Counted from the first letter of the stretch, positions 38,616-49,987 are shown. The stretch is 64,000 bases of DNA from Protopterus annectens (GCF_019279795.1 NC_056743.1:929840694-929904693); one strand, 5' to 3'. Translations and numbers: made by a program. Notes: a model not told the origin generated them from the sequence alone.

Positions 38616-39094
38616 GTACAAAAGATCAAGAAAAGGTGTGAGAGGTGGAAGGCTGGGAACAGCCCTCAATAAACCCATGCAGGACAGCCCCTAGCAAAAC
38701 CTGCTCTGGTCCTAGAAACCATATCCAATTTATAATGCTTAGTAAAGGTACGCACTGAAGATCATGTAGCAGCTTCAAGGATGGAATTGGTGTCCAAACC
38801 TTTGAAGAAGGCAAGAGCCCTAGTGGAATGGGCTCTAACTTAAGTAGACAAACAATTGCCATAAAAAAAATAACAAAAGAAAATGGCCACAGATATATAG
38901 GAGGAAGATGGTTTACTTAGAAGCAGTCAAAACCAATGTCCTAAGAAGAAAATAAATAAAAAGGCTGGTCAGACTTGCAAGTGGTCTTAATTTTATTTTA
39001 ATACTACCTGAGTTGTCTGTGCAAATCCAAGGTATGCTGAACCCTCTCACTAGAAGACTGAGAAGAAGGAAAAAAGGAAGGTAGTTGCATTGCC

Positions 39095-39280
39095 TGATTT
39101 AAGGACAAAGCTATAGATCAGTCTCTTCATCAAGAAAAACCACGTCAGGAACAAAAACAAGTTTATTCTGCAAAGCTTTCGGGTTAACACCCTTCCTCAG
39201 TGCATGCACTGAGGAAGGGTGTTAATCCGAAGGCTTTGCAGAATAAACTTGTTTTTGTTCCTGACGTGATTTAAGGACAA
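39095..39280. mobile_element. 158-base palindromic insert (39109-39266) with 14-base target duplication
   Basis: TGATTTAAGGACAA at 39095-39108 repeats at 39267-39280, and the recombinase text is restored by joining them. Inside, 39143-39204 and 39205-39266 are mirror images with few mismatches, centred on TGCATGCA. The left side has a further 34 bases. Each arm holds a hammerhead-like core. I read it as a strongly shortened Penelope-type insertion: two terminal copies, head to head. No RT remains, so the class assignment is inference. Confidence 0.75.
39171..39204 (-). ncRNA. Hammerhead-ribozyme-like motif in palindromic insert
   Basis: On the minus strand from 39204: TGCA (stem I), CTGAGGA (39194-39200, fits CUGANGA), stem II GGGT/ACCC with loop GTTA (39181-39192), GAAA (39177-39180), then the minimal stem III from AGCT, a T, and TGCA closing stem I. 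All conserved core positions are present. The right arm copy carries two changes (ATCC for ACCC and GAAG for GAAA). Self-cleavage is plausible but untested. Confidence 0.55.
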
Positions 39281-39877
39281 CACATTAACAACCTTTGGAA
39301 TAAAAGAAGAATTAGCATGAAGAGACACCCTGTCTCTGTGAAAAATCAAAAAGGAGGAATGGCCATAAGGGACTGAAGCTCAGAAAAGTAGAAGTAACAG
39401 CAAGCAACAAGACAGTCTTCCAGGTACAGTGTTACAAAAAATCTCAAACTGCTGGCTCAAATGGAGCCTGAGTCAATTTTTAAGGTCCCAAGGTGGAGGA
39501 ATAGGTTTCCCCGGGGTGCGTAAGTCCCAAGGAGGAGGAATAGGCTTCCTTGGGGGGCCCAAGAAGTAGGACGTCTTTAAGAAACTGACTTCAAAACAAG
39601 AAGTCAAAGGAGGACTCAAGGGCAGACAGGCAGAAATAGCTGGCCTTTACAGAAGAATAGGCCAAGCCAGACTGGAGCAACTCTCACAAACAGGAGAGAA
39701 CCAGAGGGCCCCCACTGAAAAAAGGGCACTGGCTATAGGCATGGTACCAGACAGAAAATCTTTTTTACTTGAACATGTAAAACTTTCGGCTGTGGGTTTT
39801 CTTGCCTCCTGTAAAACCCTGAACATGTCCTCAGAAAAGAGGTACTTAAAAGGGATCAAAACCCTATCACCCAGTGT

Positions 39878-40259
39878 CAGCAGAAAAGTGGACAAGTGAG
39901 GATGAATGAGTGACCCCTTGTCCTGTGTGAGGAGATCCAACTAGTGAAGTAACCTGTGGTGATTGCCCCTGGCCAGACTGCAATAAGAGGGGGGGAAACT
40001 AGTGCTGATTTAGCCAAAACGGAGTCACTAGCAAGATCTTTGGGGTGTCCAGCTGAATCTTCTGCAAGACTCTTGAAAGCAAAGGAGGAAAGGCATAGAG
40101 AAACATGCCCTTCCGAGGAAAAGAAAGGGCGTCCATCTTTAACACCAGATGGCATAGCACTCTAGAACAGAAAAGACAGAGCTGCCTCTTCAGAGGAATA
40201 CTCCACCGATAGGCTATGTCCAGAAACACGTCTCAGTGAAACATCCATTCATGAAAAAA
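39878..40259 (-). pseudogene. DIRS-G methyltransferase-like region
   Basis: Frame 39999-40229 shows KMDALSFPRKGMFLYAFPPL, RVLQKIQLDTPKILLVTPFW, which matches the DIRS methyltransferase-like block (DALSFSW, YAFPP and ILIAPxW). The piece before it is interrupted by DIRS-F. Between 39661 and 39877 only faint coding traces remain. Confidence 0.7.
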
Positions 40260-40430
40260 AAGTTATGTCTTACCATAACGTTCCATCTGTGTTCTTGATC
40301 TTCAGTCATTCCTTACTGATGGGTTATCGGTTCCATCCTCGGAACCGAGCCGGCCAATATCAACCTCACGTCAGCCAAAAACTTTTGAGCCAAGGTCCTA
40401 CCTAGAATGCTCTGCTCCCTGTTACCTCAG
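40260..40430 (-). repeat. DIRS-F 3' inverted terminal repeat
   Basis: Pairs with about 46672-46828, for example GGTTCCATCCTCGGAACCGA at 40330 with its mirror near 46770. It has the same outer AAGTTATG as DIRS-B and H. Confidence 0.82.
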
Positions 40431-40564
40431 ATTGTGTTTGCAAGTTGATAGATAAAAGTAGAAGCTACCTCTGGTCATAACAGACCTACAATAAAGGAGT
40501 ACATGAGATCAACCAGGAACCTCCGGATGGGGGACGGGGGGGGTGGGAAGTAATGAATGAACGA

Positions 40565-40660
40565 AGATCAACAACACAGATGGAAAGTTATGGTAAGACA
40601 TAACTTCTTTATCTGATGTTAATCATCGTTCAATTCTTACTGATGGGACAGAATCCCCAG
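40565..40660. repeat. DIRS-F internal complementary region
   Basis: The left half ends TATGGTAAGACATAACTT, mirror of the 40260 end. The right half (CTGATGTTAATCATCG and beyond) mirrors the end near 46828. The 40431-40564 spacer has no gene, only a G run near 40540. Confidence 0.8.
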
Positions 40661-40683
40661 CTACCTGTATCCCTGGGTGGCCC

Positions 40684-41610
40684 TCACGGAAGGACATTCC
40701 TGAGCACCATGGAGCCAAAGGAAGCTCTAACTCTGGAGGCCAAATCCAATTTGTAATGAAGAATAAAGGTATGAGGTTTGGCCCAAGTTGCAGCTGAGCA
40801 AATATCATTGAGGGAAGCCTTAGCATGGAAAGATGAAGTTGACATAGATCTTGTAGAATGACCTTTCACTCTATGAGGCAAGGTGAGATTGTTTTTGTTG
40901 TAGATAAAGGTAATACAATTTCTCAACCATGAAGCCAATGTAATTTTTGATACAGGATGACCTCGGCTAGGTCCAGAAAAAGCCAGAAACAGCTGGTCTG
41001 ATTTACGGGTAGATTTTGTTCTGTCCAAATAAAATCGTATTTGCCTATGAACATCCAAGGAGTGCAGGCAATACTCTCCCTTGTTAGAATGGTTAGGAAG
41101 GTCAATAGATTGGTTGATAGACCGCTCTGACACCACTTTTGGTAAAAAGGAAGAATTAGTTCTCAGTAATACCCTATCCTTATGGAAAATAAGATAGGGA
41201 GGTTTGATGCATAAGGCTTGAAGTTCTGACAAGCGTCTGCCCGATGTGATTGCAATCATTTTCCAGGAGAGAGATTTTACATCACATGAAGATACAGGTC
41301 CAAAGGGGGGAGCTGTTAGAGCTTACAGAACCAATACCAAATCACAAGGTTGTATTGGATCTCTAAAGGGAGGTTTTAGGTGGACAACCCCTTTCAAGAA
41401 AGTTTTACACAGTCTGTGTGACATAAGTGAAGAATCTTGAAAGCCAATGTGGAACTTTGAGATGGCAGTTAAATGCACATGAATAGTAGAGGCAAACACC
41501 CCAGAGTGGAAAAGATGTGACAAGTAATCCAGTACCACCGAAACTGGGGCTGACAAGGGGTCTAATTGTTTATTCACTGCCCATAGAGAGAACATTTTCC
41601 ATTTAAGATA
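40684..41610 (-). pseudogene. DIRS-F tyrosine recombinase, one main frameshift
   Basis: Frame 40684-41259 (191 residues) has SGRRLSELQALCIKPPYLIF (Arg), HSTRSMSTSSFHAKAS (His and Arg) and HTFILHYKLDLASR (Tyr). The N-terminal arm is in frame 41323-42054 (STRLSYLKWKMFSLWAVNKQ). A shift near 41300 separates them. A short in-frame loss occurs before IDLPNHSNKGEY. Confidence 0.83.
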
Positions 41611-42480
41611 GCTTAGTCTGGTAGACGATTTATGAGATGCAATAAGAATATTGCACACAGGGGATAAGAGGTTTTCATGCCCGGCAATCACTGGAAGTGG
41701 AGAAACCAAGCTGTCAGTTTCAGGGTTGTCAGAATGGGGTGAATCAGACCCTGAGGATGGGAGATCAATGTCGGGGATGGATTGAGGATCCACAGTTGAT
41801 CTAGCAGGTGAGGCCAGAGGAAGGGAAACCAGAATTGTCGAGACCAATATGGAGCAATGAGGATCACTTTGCTCTTCAAATGTCGTGCTTTCTTCAGAAA
41901 CTGAGAGATGAGAGGAAGAGGAGGATAAGCATAAAGTAGACCTGAGGGCCAAGCATGGACTAGAGTGTCTCTCGGTGACTATCCCCGAGGGGGGATTAGG
42001 GCAAAATAGTTGCTGCACTTGTAGTTGGTTGGGGAGGCAAATAGGTTGCAGCAAGGCTGGCCCCAGCAGTTGAAGATTTTGCTGCTATCAGAGGATTGAG
42101 GGACCACTCGTGAGGTTGCAGAATGCACCTGCTCAATTTGTCTGCTATCACATTGGAGCTCCAGGAATGTACGTTGCAACTAGAAAGCGGTTGGAAGCTA
42201 TCACCCATTGCCATATTCAAGGCCCCTCGGCATAACGGGTAAGATCTGGTGTCCTCCTTTGTTGATGTACCAGACCACTGACATGTTGTCTGATTGGATC
42301 GCAGTAGCCCCTCACGGAAGGATGGAATGAAATGCTGACACTGACATGCAAAAGGTCCTCTGTCTCCGACTAGATGCCTTGGACCGAGTTTCCCTGAAAT
42401 AGCCCCCCCACCTCATCAGAGAGGCGTCCGTGATCACCATGGCTATCAGTTGAAGGGGCGAGACCATTGTTGGGGATTTC
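41611..42480 (-). pseudogene. DIRS-F RNase H and methyltransferase-like region
   Basis: Methyltransferase-like end in 41688-41879 (SKVILIAPYWSRQFWFPFLW). RNase H pieces in 41996-42220 and 42312-42494 (MVITDASLMRWGGYF, with the first Asp and altered spacing). The DNMSVVWYINK block is near 42260-42300 in a broken frame. Several indels. Confidence 0.7.
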
Positions 42481-43480
42481 GAGACATCCACCACAGTAAA
42501 TCTTGCTTGTATCTCTGAGTTACACTTATCTGAAAAAAAAAAAGGATGCTGTGGAGGGTACCGAGTGAGAAGTAGCCACTGAAGGAGCCTCGTGGAATCT
42601 GGCTAGAGGAACAATGGTGATTGAGGCTGCCACTGACCCCAAGAGTTGGAGTATAGATTGAGAGGGAGATTTGTGGTGACAGAGCAGCGGTTGAACCTGT
42701 TGCCTTATTCTCTGAAGCCTGTGGTCCAGAAGGGATGTCGTGCAATTTCTCATCTTCAACAGTTGTTGTCTTTCGGCTTTTCCCGGTTAGAGGTCGAGAC
42801 AGCGGAACTCTGGTCCGCTAATGATTGGCAGTTGATTTTTATGTGCCGAGATTCCAGCCCTGACGCACAACCTTCAACGAAGGTACGCCCATTCACGAGC
42901 TCTAACTGAGAATCGAACCGGACAGCGTCTTACTGTGAGGCGACAATGCTACCGCACCACCACCGCGGATCTTCTCGTGTTCAACAGTACCCCTATAAAT
43001 TCCAAAGACTGACTTGGGGTCGTGCTGGATTTCTCCCAGTTTACAGTGATTCCCAGGCTTTGAGCTGTTAGGAGAGTGTAGTGTAGGGTTTCTTCCAGTA
43101 GATGCTTGGTGGGGGCGGTGAGGAGCCAGTCGTCTAAATATGGAAACACCTGGCATCCTTGAAGTCGCAAGTGAGCGATAACCACTGCATGCATTTGGTG
43201 AACACTAGTGGGCTGTAGAGAGACTGAAGGGCAGAGCTTGAAATTGGTAGTGACTGGCTACTATGCGGAAGTGGAGGTATCTTCTTGAGCATTTGTCCAA
43301 TTTTATGTGGTAATACGCATCTTGAAGATCAACAGAGAACATCCAATTGTCTTCTTCCAGAAGAGGAAGGCTAGACTGAAGCGTGACTATCTGGAATTTC
43401 TCTGTTTTTACAAATTTGTTCAGTGTGCTGAGATCCAGAATTGGTCTCCAGTCCCCTGTGTTTTTTGGCACTTAAAAAGA
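42481..43480 (-). pseudogene. DIRS-F reverse transcriptase, split by a SINE
   Basis: Frame 43205-43471 has KNTGDWRPILDLSTLNKFVK, SVDLQDAYYHIKLDKCSRRY (motif A) and QFQALPFSLSTAH (motif B). Frame 42949-43194 has VFPYLDDWLLTAPTKHLLEE (motif C intact). The thumb side is at about 42500-42760, beyond the SINE at 42763-42979. Frameshift near 43200. Confidence 0.82.
42763..42979 (-). mobile_element. SINE with tRNA-type promoter
   Basis: It is flanked by TTCAACAG at 42755-42762 and 42980-42987. On the minus strand the head has a GGTGGTGCGGTAGCATTGTC segment (A-box-like) and, about 40 bases on, GGTTCGATTCTC (B-box), both typical of an internal RNA polymerase III promoter. The body has no coding frame and the 3' end is a GACAAC-type repeat, not poly-A. 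It resembles widespread vertebrate SINEs with a CGCCTCACAG-type head; the family name is not certain. Confidence 0.75.
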
Positions 43481-46393
43481 ACCTTGAGTAAAAGCTGGAT
43501 CCTATCTGGGGGGACTGTCTGGATGACTCTTTTTTGTAGCAGCTTTTGGATTTCGTGTGCTGCTGCTTCCCTTTGACTGGGTGGAATGCCGGGTAGTACT
43601 CTGGATGAGATTGGACAAAGATGGAAGGGGATGCAATAGCCTCTGGATATTATCCGTTGCACCCAAGAGTCAGTGGTGATATTTTGCCAGGCAGCAAGGT
43701 ACAAGGAAAAATTACCCCTGACTGCTTCCAGAGGTGAACAGTTGGGCAACGCTTCAGGAGCACTGATAGGGTTGGCCAGAGAAGGAATCTATGAAACTCC
43801 AGTTTCGCAGACCTCCTCTGCCCCAAAAGGGGTGGCTTCCATTGGAGTTTCCCCCTCTGCCTCTAGGGGAGAACTTGGCACGTGCATCGTGTAAAGAGCC
43901 CTGTGATTTCCTGTGCCACATCTTCCCACTCATCTGATTTCCGGAGTAGAATCGATGAGGAGTAGAGTGTTTGACACCAATGGCAGACAGGGTCTTGCCA
44001 TCTTGTTCGCACCTTGTCAGTGTATCTTTCACTTTAGGGCCAAACAAAGAAGCAGCCTCAATGGGGGCATGAAGGAAGCCTTAAAGAAGTATGCAAAATC
44101 GCGCAAGCGCATCCAGGCATGTCTGGTGACTATACCTGCGCCTGCCGCTCTAGTCACCCCTTCCGTTGCATGAGAAATAAGACATATGGAAGAGTTGGAG
44201 ATGAACTCTAGGGTGGCTAGCTGAGAAGCCACATTATCACGGACCTAGTCATTAACAGCTCCCGCCAAGGTTTCAGAGAGCTGGTTGATAAGATCCCTCT
44301 GAAGCCTAGTAAAGTGTGCCAAACAGTTCAAAGACCTTACAGCGAAGGTCGATGAAGCAAACACATGCTTCCCTAGTCTGTCAATCACCCGGAACACCTT
44401 GTTGGGTGGATGGACAGTTTGGCTCTCTTCTGCCAAATCCTTCTTATTTGCAGCTGCCACCACCACAGCATCTACTGGAAGACCTCATGACCAATGTGGG
44501 TGCTCAGCTGGAGGCGATAATATTTTATCTGGTCTCCTTGGTATCGCTTCTAGGATGTCAGGAGCCTTCCATGCGTGCTGGATGACCTCATCGGCAGGCG
44601 GGGTTGACCCAGAAGGTACGGGGGCCAGGCACGAAAGCCTGCAGGAATACGGATTCCTCAGAGGAAGGATTAGAGGACTTCCAGTCATCCCTCTAAGGAT
44701 CTCATGGATGTCACCAAAGGACACCATCAGAGGGTGACCGTGGGGACCCTTCCTCATCATCAAAATCCGTATCTTCAGTCAATGACTCCTCAGTGGAATC
44801 CATGTGCTTCCTCTTGCATGACCCTTTGCGGAGTACTCCCTCAGTGGGAGGTTCTGTGGAAGACTGCAAAGAGGGGCTCTCCTGAAGTGGAGAAACCTGA
44901 GGCCCTTGTGCCCGGAGGTTGTGGCTTGTGACAGTTGAGGCACAGAGGGGGAGAGGACTCTGACATGTGGGATTTGCCAACGGAGGCAAGCACCCTCTCC
45001 ATGGCCTGGAAGGCTGGCCTGCCCAAGGAGGGATGTGAGCCCAGAACAGAGCACAACAACCACAAAACTGGGGTCACACCCTGCCCCAATGAGCCCACCC
45101 CCAGACCAGCAGTCTCAAAAGGACCGTGAACCGTGAAAGAGAGAGGATCCCTGGAAGATGCCACAGAAAAAAATCAGCATGGAACCAGGAATACCCTCCC
45201 CCACGGCACAGCCACACTGGCCTGAGAAGAGCCCAATGCCCAGTGCACCGAGGGCCACAAGGACGTCTCCGGTTTCAAAGTGAGATCCACTATTAGAGTT
45301 GGAGGAAGGGAAGCCGATTTTGGAGTAATAGGCTTCGAAACTTGGGTAGAAGTTGAAGGAGGAGTGTATGTTGGAGTCTGAGGAGACATACGTTCACCGG
45401 AAGGAGGGAATGTGGATTTCAAAGGGTGAGAGAGACCTCTGTCCACAAGCAACTGGTCAACAAGCCGCAACACATCTTGTTCAGAGAGACTCTTGGTTGA
45501 CCTCATGAAGAAAGCTGATGGCGATTCTGGCCTTTCTAGAAAAGGACTATACTGACTGCCAGCAAAAGGATCCAATGAAGGAGAATACTTCGTCCTTGCT
45601 AATTCAATAGTTGCAGAGCCCGGAACCGAGGACGTCTGCACCGAAGAAAATGGAGTGGCAGTAGTCTGTGGCAACGACGTCAGTGCCATAGTAGTTGAAG
45701 ATGTCTGCACCGTAAAGGCAAAAGTCTGCCCTGATGGGTATGGTGCCATCGAGGAAAGTGTCTGCCCTGGTAATATGGTCAGTGCCAAGAAGGACTGCAC
45801 CGAAGAAAATGTCGGTGCCGTGGAGTACATTAAAGTCATACTCGGAGCCAAGGGGACTGAAGCTGCATGGATGGTGCCGGTAAGGGCTGCGACAGAACTG
45901 TCAGAGCCGTAATTGTCTGTACTGGAAACTCTGGTGCCGGCATCGATAAGGAAGACATGGCTGGAGCCAAAATCATTTGGGGCAGTGCCGAGCCTGGAGC
46001 CGACAGAGTCACAGGTGGCAGCGCCATAATAGTAATCAATTTCATCTTCTTATGAGTCGACTCCCTACAACCTCCAGATGGAGAAGAGATGAGCGACTTC
46101 GATGATGAAGAGGAAGAATGCCACTTAAGGGGTTTAACAGGAGGGGGTGAGCCCTCCAACCCAGAAATAGCCTCAGAGAAAGGAGACTTGAGAAGACCTT
46201 TCAAAATTAACTTATTCTTCCTCTCGTTAAGAGTCCTGGTAGAAAAATGTTTAAAAATCCCACATGGGGACTCCAAAGTAAGGTGGGAGACATTCAGACA
46301 GTACAGACACAAGTCATGGCCATTGGAAAGTGGTAACATATGGCCGCAATCCTTACACTGCTTGAAACCGATGCTACTTTTCTTATCCGACAT
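43481..46393 (-). pseudogene. DIRS-F gag, frameshifted, with intact zinc-knuckle start
   Basis: The start at 46393 (MSDKKSSIGFKQCKDCG) opens a 185-residue frame with C-x2-C, GHDLCLYCLN, and FSTRTLNERKNKLILKGLLK. The Ser/Thr/Pro-rich linker is in 45174-45851 (SLSEQDVLRLVDQLLVDRG is the conserved helix). The C-terminal half is in pieces at 44485-44989, 44245-44466 (MVVAAANKKDLAEESQ, RVIDRLGKHVFASSTFAVRS), 44029-44232 and 43754-44047 (SPRGRGGNSNGSHPFWGRGG). 43420-43749 begins the RT. Frameshifts between all pieces. It is the longest gag region of group 1 here. Confidence 0.8.
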
Positions 46394-46671
46394 AATGAGT
46401 GGAGAAGAAGAACAGTATCAAAAAGAAGAGGAAAGTCTACCCAAAAGAGTAAGAAGAGAAAAGGAAGGATTACCAACAATGGAAATGAAGAATTACCTCA
46501 AAGGTAAGAAAAAGGGTAATAAAGGGAAAAGACTGAAGGGAGAGAGTCTAAAGTATACGATAGGGTAGGAAAATATTAGAAGAAACTATTTGAAGTAAGA
46601 ACAATGTATAAAACTTTCAAAAATTAGACACTTAGCTGAGAGAGTGGTTTGACAGGGCTGTACAGCAACGT
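46394..46671 (-). other. DIRS-F untranslated leader, no gene seen
   Basis: Purine-rich on the plus strand (AAAGAAGAGGAAAG-type runs). No coding block. In the position of the leaders of DIRS-A and B. Confidence 0.5.
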
Positions 46672-46828
46672 GGCAAATGAGATCTGAAGTAACAGGGAGC
46701 AGAGCATTCGGGATAGGACCTCAGCTCGAGAGTTTTTGGCTGACGCGAGCTTGATATTGGCCGGCTCGGTTCCGAGGACGGAACTAATAACCCATCAGTA
46801 AGGAACGAACGAAGATCAACATCATCAG
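46672..46828 (-). repeat. DIRS-F 5' inverted terminal repeat
   Basis: Mirror of 40285-40430. It holds GGCCGGCTCGGTTCCGAGGA, a partial palindrome as in the other group 1 repeats. The outer end was placed from the internal complementary region and is good to within about five bases. Confidence 0.78.
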
Positions 46829-47300
46829 ATCTTGTGTTTTGTGCCTGCTTAAAGCGTCTGCCACTAGGCTGTGTACTGAAGGAATATACACTGCCTGAAG
46901 AGTTAGCTGATAACTGATAGCTGGATCCCACGCTTGAAGAGCCAGTCTGCAAAGAAGCTAAGACTTTACACCCCTCTGCTTGTTGACATACCATGTAGCT
47001 GTGGCGTTGTTTGTGTAATCCTTCAGGGGACCTGGACAGAACATGGGGTGAAAAACCTGAAGGGCAAGAATCAGAGCTCGCATCTCCTTGAAGTTGATAA
47101 GGTCTGACTTCTTGGGGGGGGGGGGGTCAGAGACCTTGAACTTTCAGGTGAAAAACGAAAGCCCCCCAACCCAATGTCTAAAGCTTTGGTGAACAGTTCT
47201 TGAGAAGGAACCAGAGGATGAAAAGACAATTCTGGGTTGATGGTAAGTTGCTGAATCCACCACTCAAATTCCTGCCTGAGACAAGGAAGGAGAGGCACTT
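46829..47300 (-). pseudogene. DIRS-G RNase H region
   Basis: Continuation of DIRS-G beyond DIRS-F. Short coding traces include a WYVNKQ-type block near 46975-47010. An RNase H N-terminal part near 47071-47298 includes LPCLRQEFEWWIQQL, equivalent to IPCLHKEFLWWAQAS of DIRS-D. A run of 11 G (47117-47127) breaks the frame. Confidence 0.68.
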
Positions 47301-48283
47301 AGAAATCCAGAGGATGGCAATGCTGAAGCCAAACTGACTTGAGGTTCTACTGAAGTCTCCACATATGCAGAATAGCAAGAGTGAGCACTGGAATAGAAGA
47401 GGCCACGAATCCTAGGGCCTAAAGAAATTCCCTTGCTGGAATGGCAGGAGGAAGAAGAGACTGAAATAAAGCTGTCAAAGACAATACCCTTGGAGCTGGA
47501 AGAGAGGCCAACATTGTCAATCTATGAATCCTGCAGCCCAGATGCACATGATCCTGAGGAGGAGTCAGTACAGACTTTTGGAAGTTGCTAGTGAACCCCA
47601 GACTTTGAAGGAGAGATATGGTGAACTCCAAAGCCTGAAACATGCAACTGGGAGAAGGTGCCTGAACCAATAAGTCATTTAAATACGGAAATATCTGAAT
47701 GGCTTGAAGCCTGAAAAAAGCAAACACAAGAGCCTAGCATTTTGTGAGTACCCTTGAGGCAGTAGAGAGGCCAAAGGGCAAAGCTGAGAAATGAAAGGAA
47801 GAAACAGGGAAACACAAAACCTTCCTGAAAACTTGGGGAACAGGAATACGAAGGTAAGCATCCTTCAGATCCAAAGACACCACAAAAGCCTGGGGCAGCA
47901 ATAGAGGAAATAGGGTTGAAGAGAAAGCATCCATAAGGAAGGAACCTTAAGAAAGTCGTTGAACGAAGAGATATCCAGAATAGGCTTCAGAGTGCTCTCC
48001 TTTTGAGGAACCAGGAACATTCTGGAGTAGAGCCACTTTCCTAATTGGGAGGAAGGAGCAAACTGAATAGTTGCCTGGTCCACCTGGGTCCCAAGATACA
48101 CTGAGAAATTATAAAGCTGCGCTCGAGGAGGTTGAGGAATCCCTGAAAAAGGAGGGAGAGACTGCCACACCATGAAGTAAGCCTGGCGGATGATAGACAG
48201 AACCCAAGAATCTTAGGTGATGAGCTGCCAGTTTGGAAGACACAGGGACAGTGGAAGAGACCCAAGGGAACCTAGCTGAGGGT
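47301..48283 (-). pseudogene. DIRS-G reverse transcriptase with YLND active site
   Basis: Pieces: 47865-48173 (YSRMFLVPQKESTLKPILDI), 47734-47934 (SLDLKDAYLRIPVPQVFRKV motif A; FSALPFGLSTASRVLTKC motif B) and 47419-47727 (IFPYLNDLLVQAPSPS). In motif C the first catalytic Asp is Asn, so the enzyme is inactive. Homology fades at about 48283 beside the G run. Confidence 0.8.
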
Positions 48284-48855
48284 GGGGGGGGGGGGGGGGG
48301 CAAAACGTCAGAGAGGCATGCTTGTCAGACAAAGAAGGCTTCTGAGCAACAGGAAGACTTAGCAGGAGGAGCTCACCTACTACTCAGCTCACTGCAACAG
48401 TGATAAAGAAAGACATCAGTACAGTGACATTCACAACAGCACAAGTAAACATGTTGCAGTACAATCAATGAAATAATACATTCAGTGGCTATCAGAACAT
48501 CCAGAGAACAGTAGTATATACTCAGCTGTCATAAAAATGTTGCACTAAAATCAATGACATATGAAATTTAGTAGTCTTCAGAACACTGATAAATACAATA
48601 GTTTATAGATAAAACAACAATTAACTAGATTGTAATTGCATGAAAAATACATTTTATATAAACTATCCCCAAGATTCACTAAAATTCTCACTGCTCTAAC
48701 TACCCAACGCAGATTAGTCAGTTAGCATGAAGATGACAGAGTGATTCTAAGAAAGATATATCCACAATAAGACCACATTACTTACTCATTACTATGTCTC
48801 TGAAGGTCCAGGTCTTTTTCCTAGAAGTCCATGCTTCACATTAGCATGGGCATCC

Positions 48856-48938
<83 letters not shown>

Positions 48939-49987
48939 CAAACAAGCCCTTCCACATTTGATTACACTCACAGGCCTGTGTAAATGCACACACGTAAGTA
49001 CACACACACATTAATGCAGCCTCATTCAATGTCATAGAGGCATGCACATCCACACATACTAACAGCCCCTCCTCCCTACAGCTTCTAGGAACTTAAATGC
49101 ACCTCAGTTATACTCACAGACGTGAATGGGTGACAGGTGGTCATTTTTCCTCCTAGAGTAAAGTTTTACTCAGCAGAACAAATCAACAGCTACAGGAAGA
49201 GCATATGGCTAATTACAATTAGCCATTCCCCTGAACTGCCACATTAACATGTGGCTTCACCTATAAGACTGCACTCCCTGCTGGGGTCTCCAGGAGGAGA
49301 GTGGCCTCTGAGTTTCAAAGGCTTAGCATGATGCAGAATCATTCCAGGTTAAGGCTTACACATCACAAATAAGCCTTTCTGAATATCAGGGTGTATCTAC
49401 CCATACATTATGATGTATACATGTAATCACACAAAAAAAAATCTCAATAAGTCTCCATCACCTCCCGGCCTCATCCATACCAATAAAACTGACAGCCTCA
49501 AGCATGCAAGTAATGTATATATACTACTACTATGAGTGCTTAATATCAAATGGCAAAATCAGTAATGCTTGGTACTACACTCAGTTAATCTTGATCTCCA
49601 AAGTATTTGCACTGATTTTCTTGAAGCAAATTACTTTGAGTCACTTCTGAAATGCAACTAACTGAGTTGCACTTCTGATACTTGCAAAATACATACGAAG
49701 GCTGGTAAAATTTTTGTACAACTTTTCTAGTTGAATCGAGTCAATCTGTGGCAGGTACTGATATCTCTGAGAAATCAGGTTGCCTTTGCAAGAAAACATA
49801 ATTCAAGTGCTCATTCAGAGAGTTAAGCATACTCAAATACTGCACAAGATAAGCTGACTTTTGCTTCCATCTGCTACTACCTCCTGGCAATGGCAGATTA
49901 GTCAGCTCCCAGGAAAGGAGAAGGAAATTAATTAAATTAACCCATCTACTATAATTCTTCTTTAAATAATAAAAAAGTGAATAAAAA
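48284..49987. other. Unassigned stretch with microsatellite
   Basis: 1.7 kb without a supported gene. It starts with a G17 run (48284-48300) and contains the (AC)n tract at 48859-48937. The rest is A/T-rich and unique in the window. It may be the lost 5' part of DIRS-G, or host intron. I found no convincing exon in it. Confidence 0.45.
48859..48937. repeat. (AC)n microsatellite
   Basis: About 39 uninterrupted AC units. The Val/Cys-repeat frames on the minus strand are artefacts of this tract. Confidence 0.97.

Larger units (their letters stand above)
38620..39660 (-). pseudogene. DIRS-G tyrosine recombinase, heavily decayed
   Basis: Short minus-strand pieces match the recombinase. One is an HSTRA-type box (His and Arg) near 38812-38826. 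Another is a segment ending in a His-Tyr-Lys-Leu context near 38735, with the Tyr codon kept. An Arg box may lie near 39395. Frames are broken every 100 bases or so, and the palindromic insert (39109-39266) interrupts it. There is also a small duplication of an AAGTCCCAAGG-like segment near 39480-39530. Confidence 0.65.
40260..46828 (-). mobile_element. DIRS-F, group 1 DIRS-like element inside DIRS-G
   Basis: About 6.57 kb. 3' repeat from 40260 (AAGTTATGTCTTACC), internal complementary region at 40565-40660, YR, MT/RH, RT, gag, leader, and 5' repeat ending near 46828. Host DIRS-G text is split within the RNase H/methyltransferase join and resumes at about 46829. The RT holds a SINE (42763-42979). 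Gag has several frameshifts. Confidence 0.88.
38195..48283 (-). mobile_element. DIRS-G, diverged old DIRS-like element (group 3), split by DIRS-F
   Basis: It begins AGTACAGTTGTGTAAAATCT at 38195, has an internal complementary region near 38505-38615, and decayed YR, methyltransferase-like, RNase H and RT remains. DIRS-F (40260-46828) lies between the methyltransferase-like and RNase H parts. RT homology ends near 48283 next to a run of 17 G (48284-48300). Gag and the 5' repeat are not seen. It has stops throughout and an RT active site changed to YLND. It is the most diverged copy of the window, and also holds the palindromic insert at 39109-39266. Confidence 0.8.

Noticed and set aside
42770-42940. 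Functional tRNA gene at the A/B-box segment
   Set aside because: The arms do not fold as a full cloverleaf, and it is part of a 217-base unit with a target duplication, so it is a SINE head.
48792-49053. Val/Cys repeat proteins
   Set aside because: Translations of the (AC)n microsatellite.
49560-49980. Possible host exons in the 48-50 kb spacer
   Set aside because: Open stretches are short, and I could not find a matching acceptor and donor pair with consistent phase.
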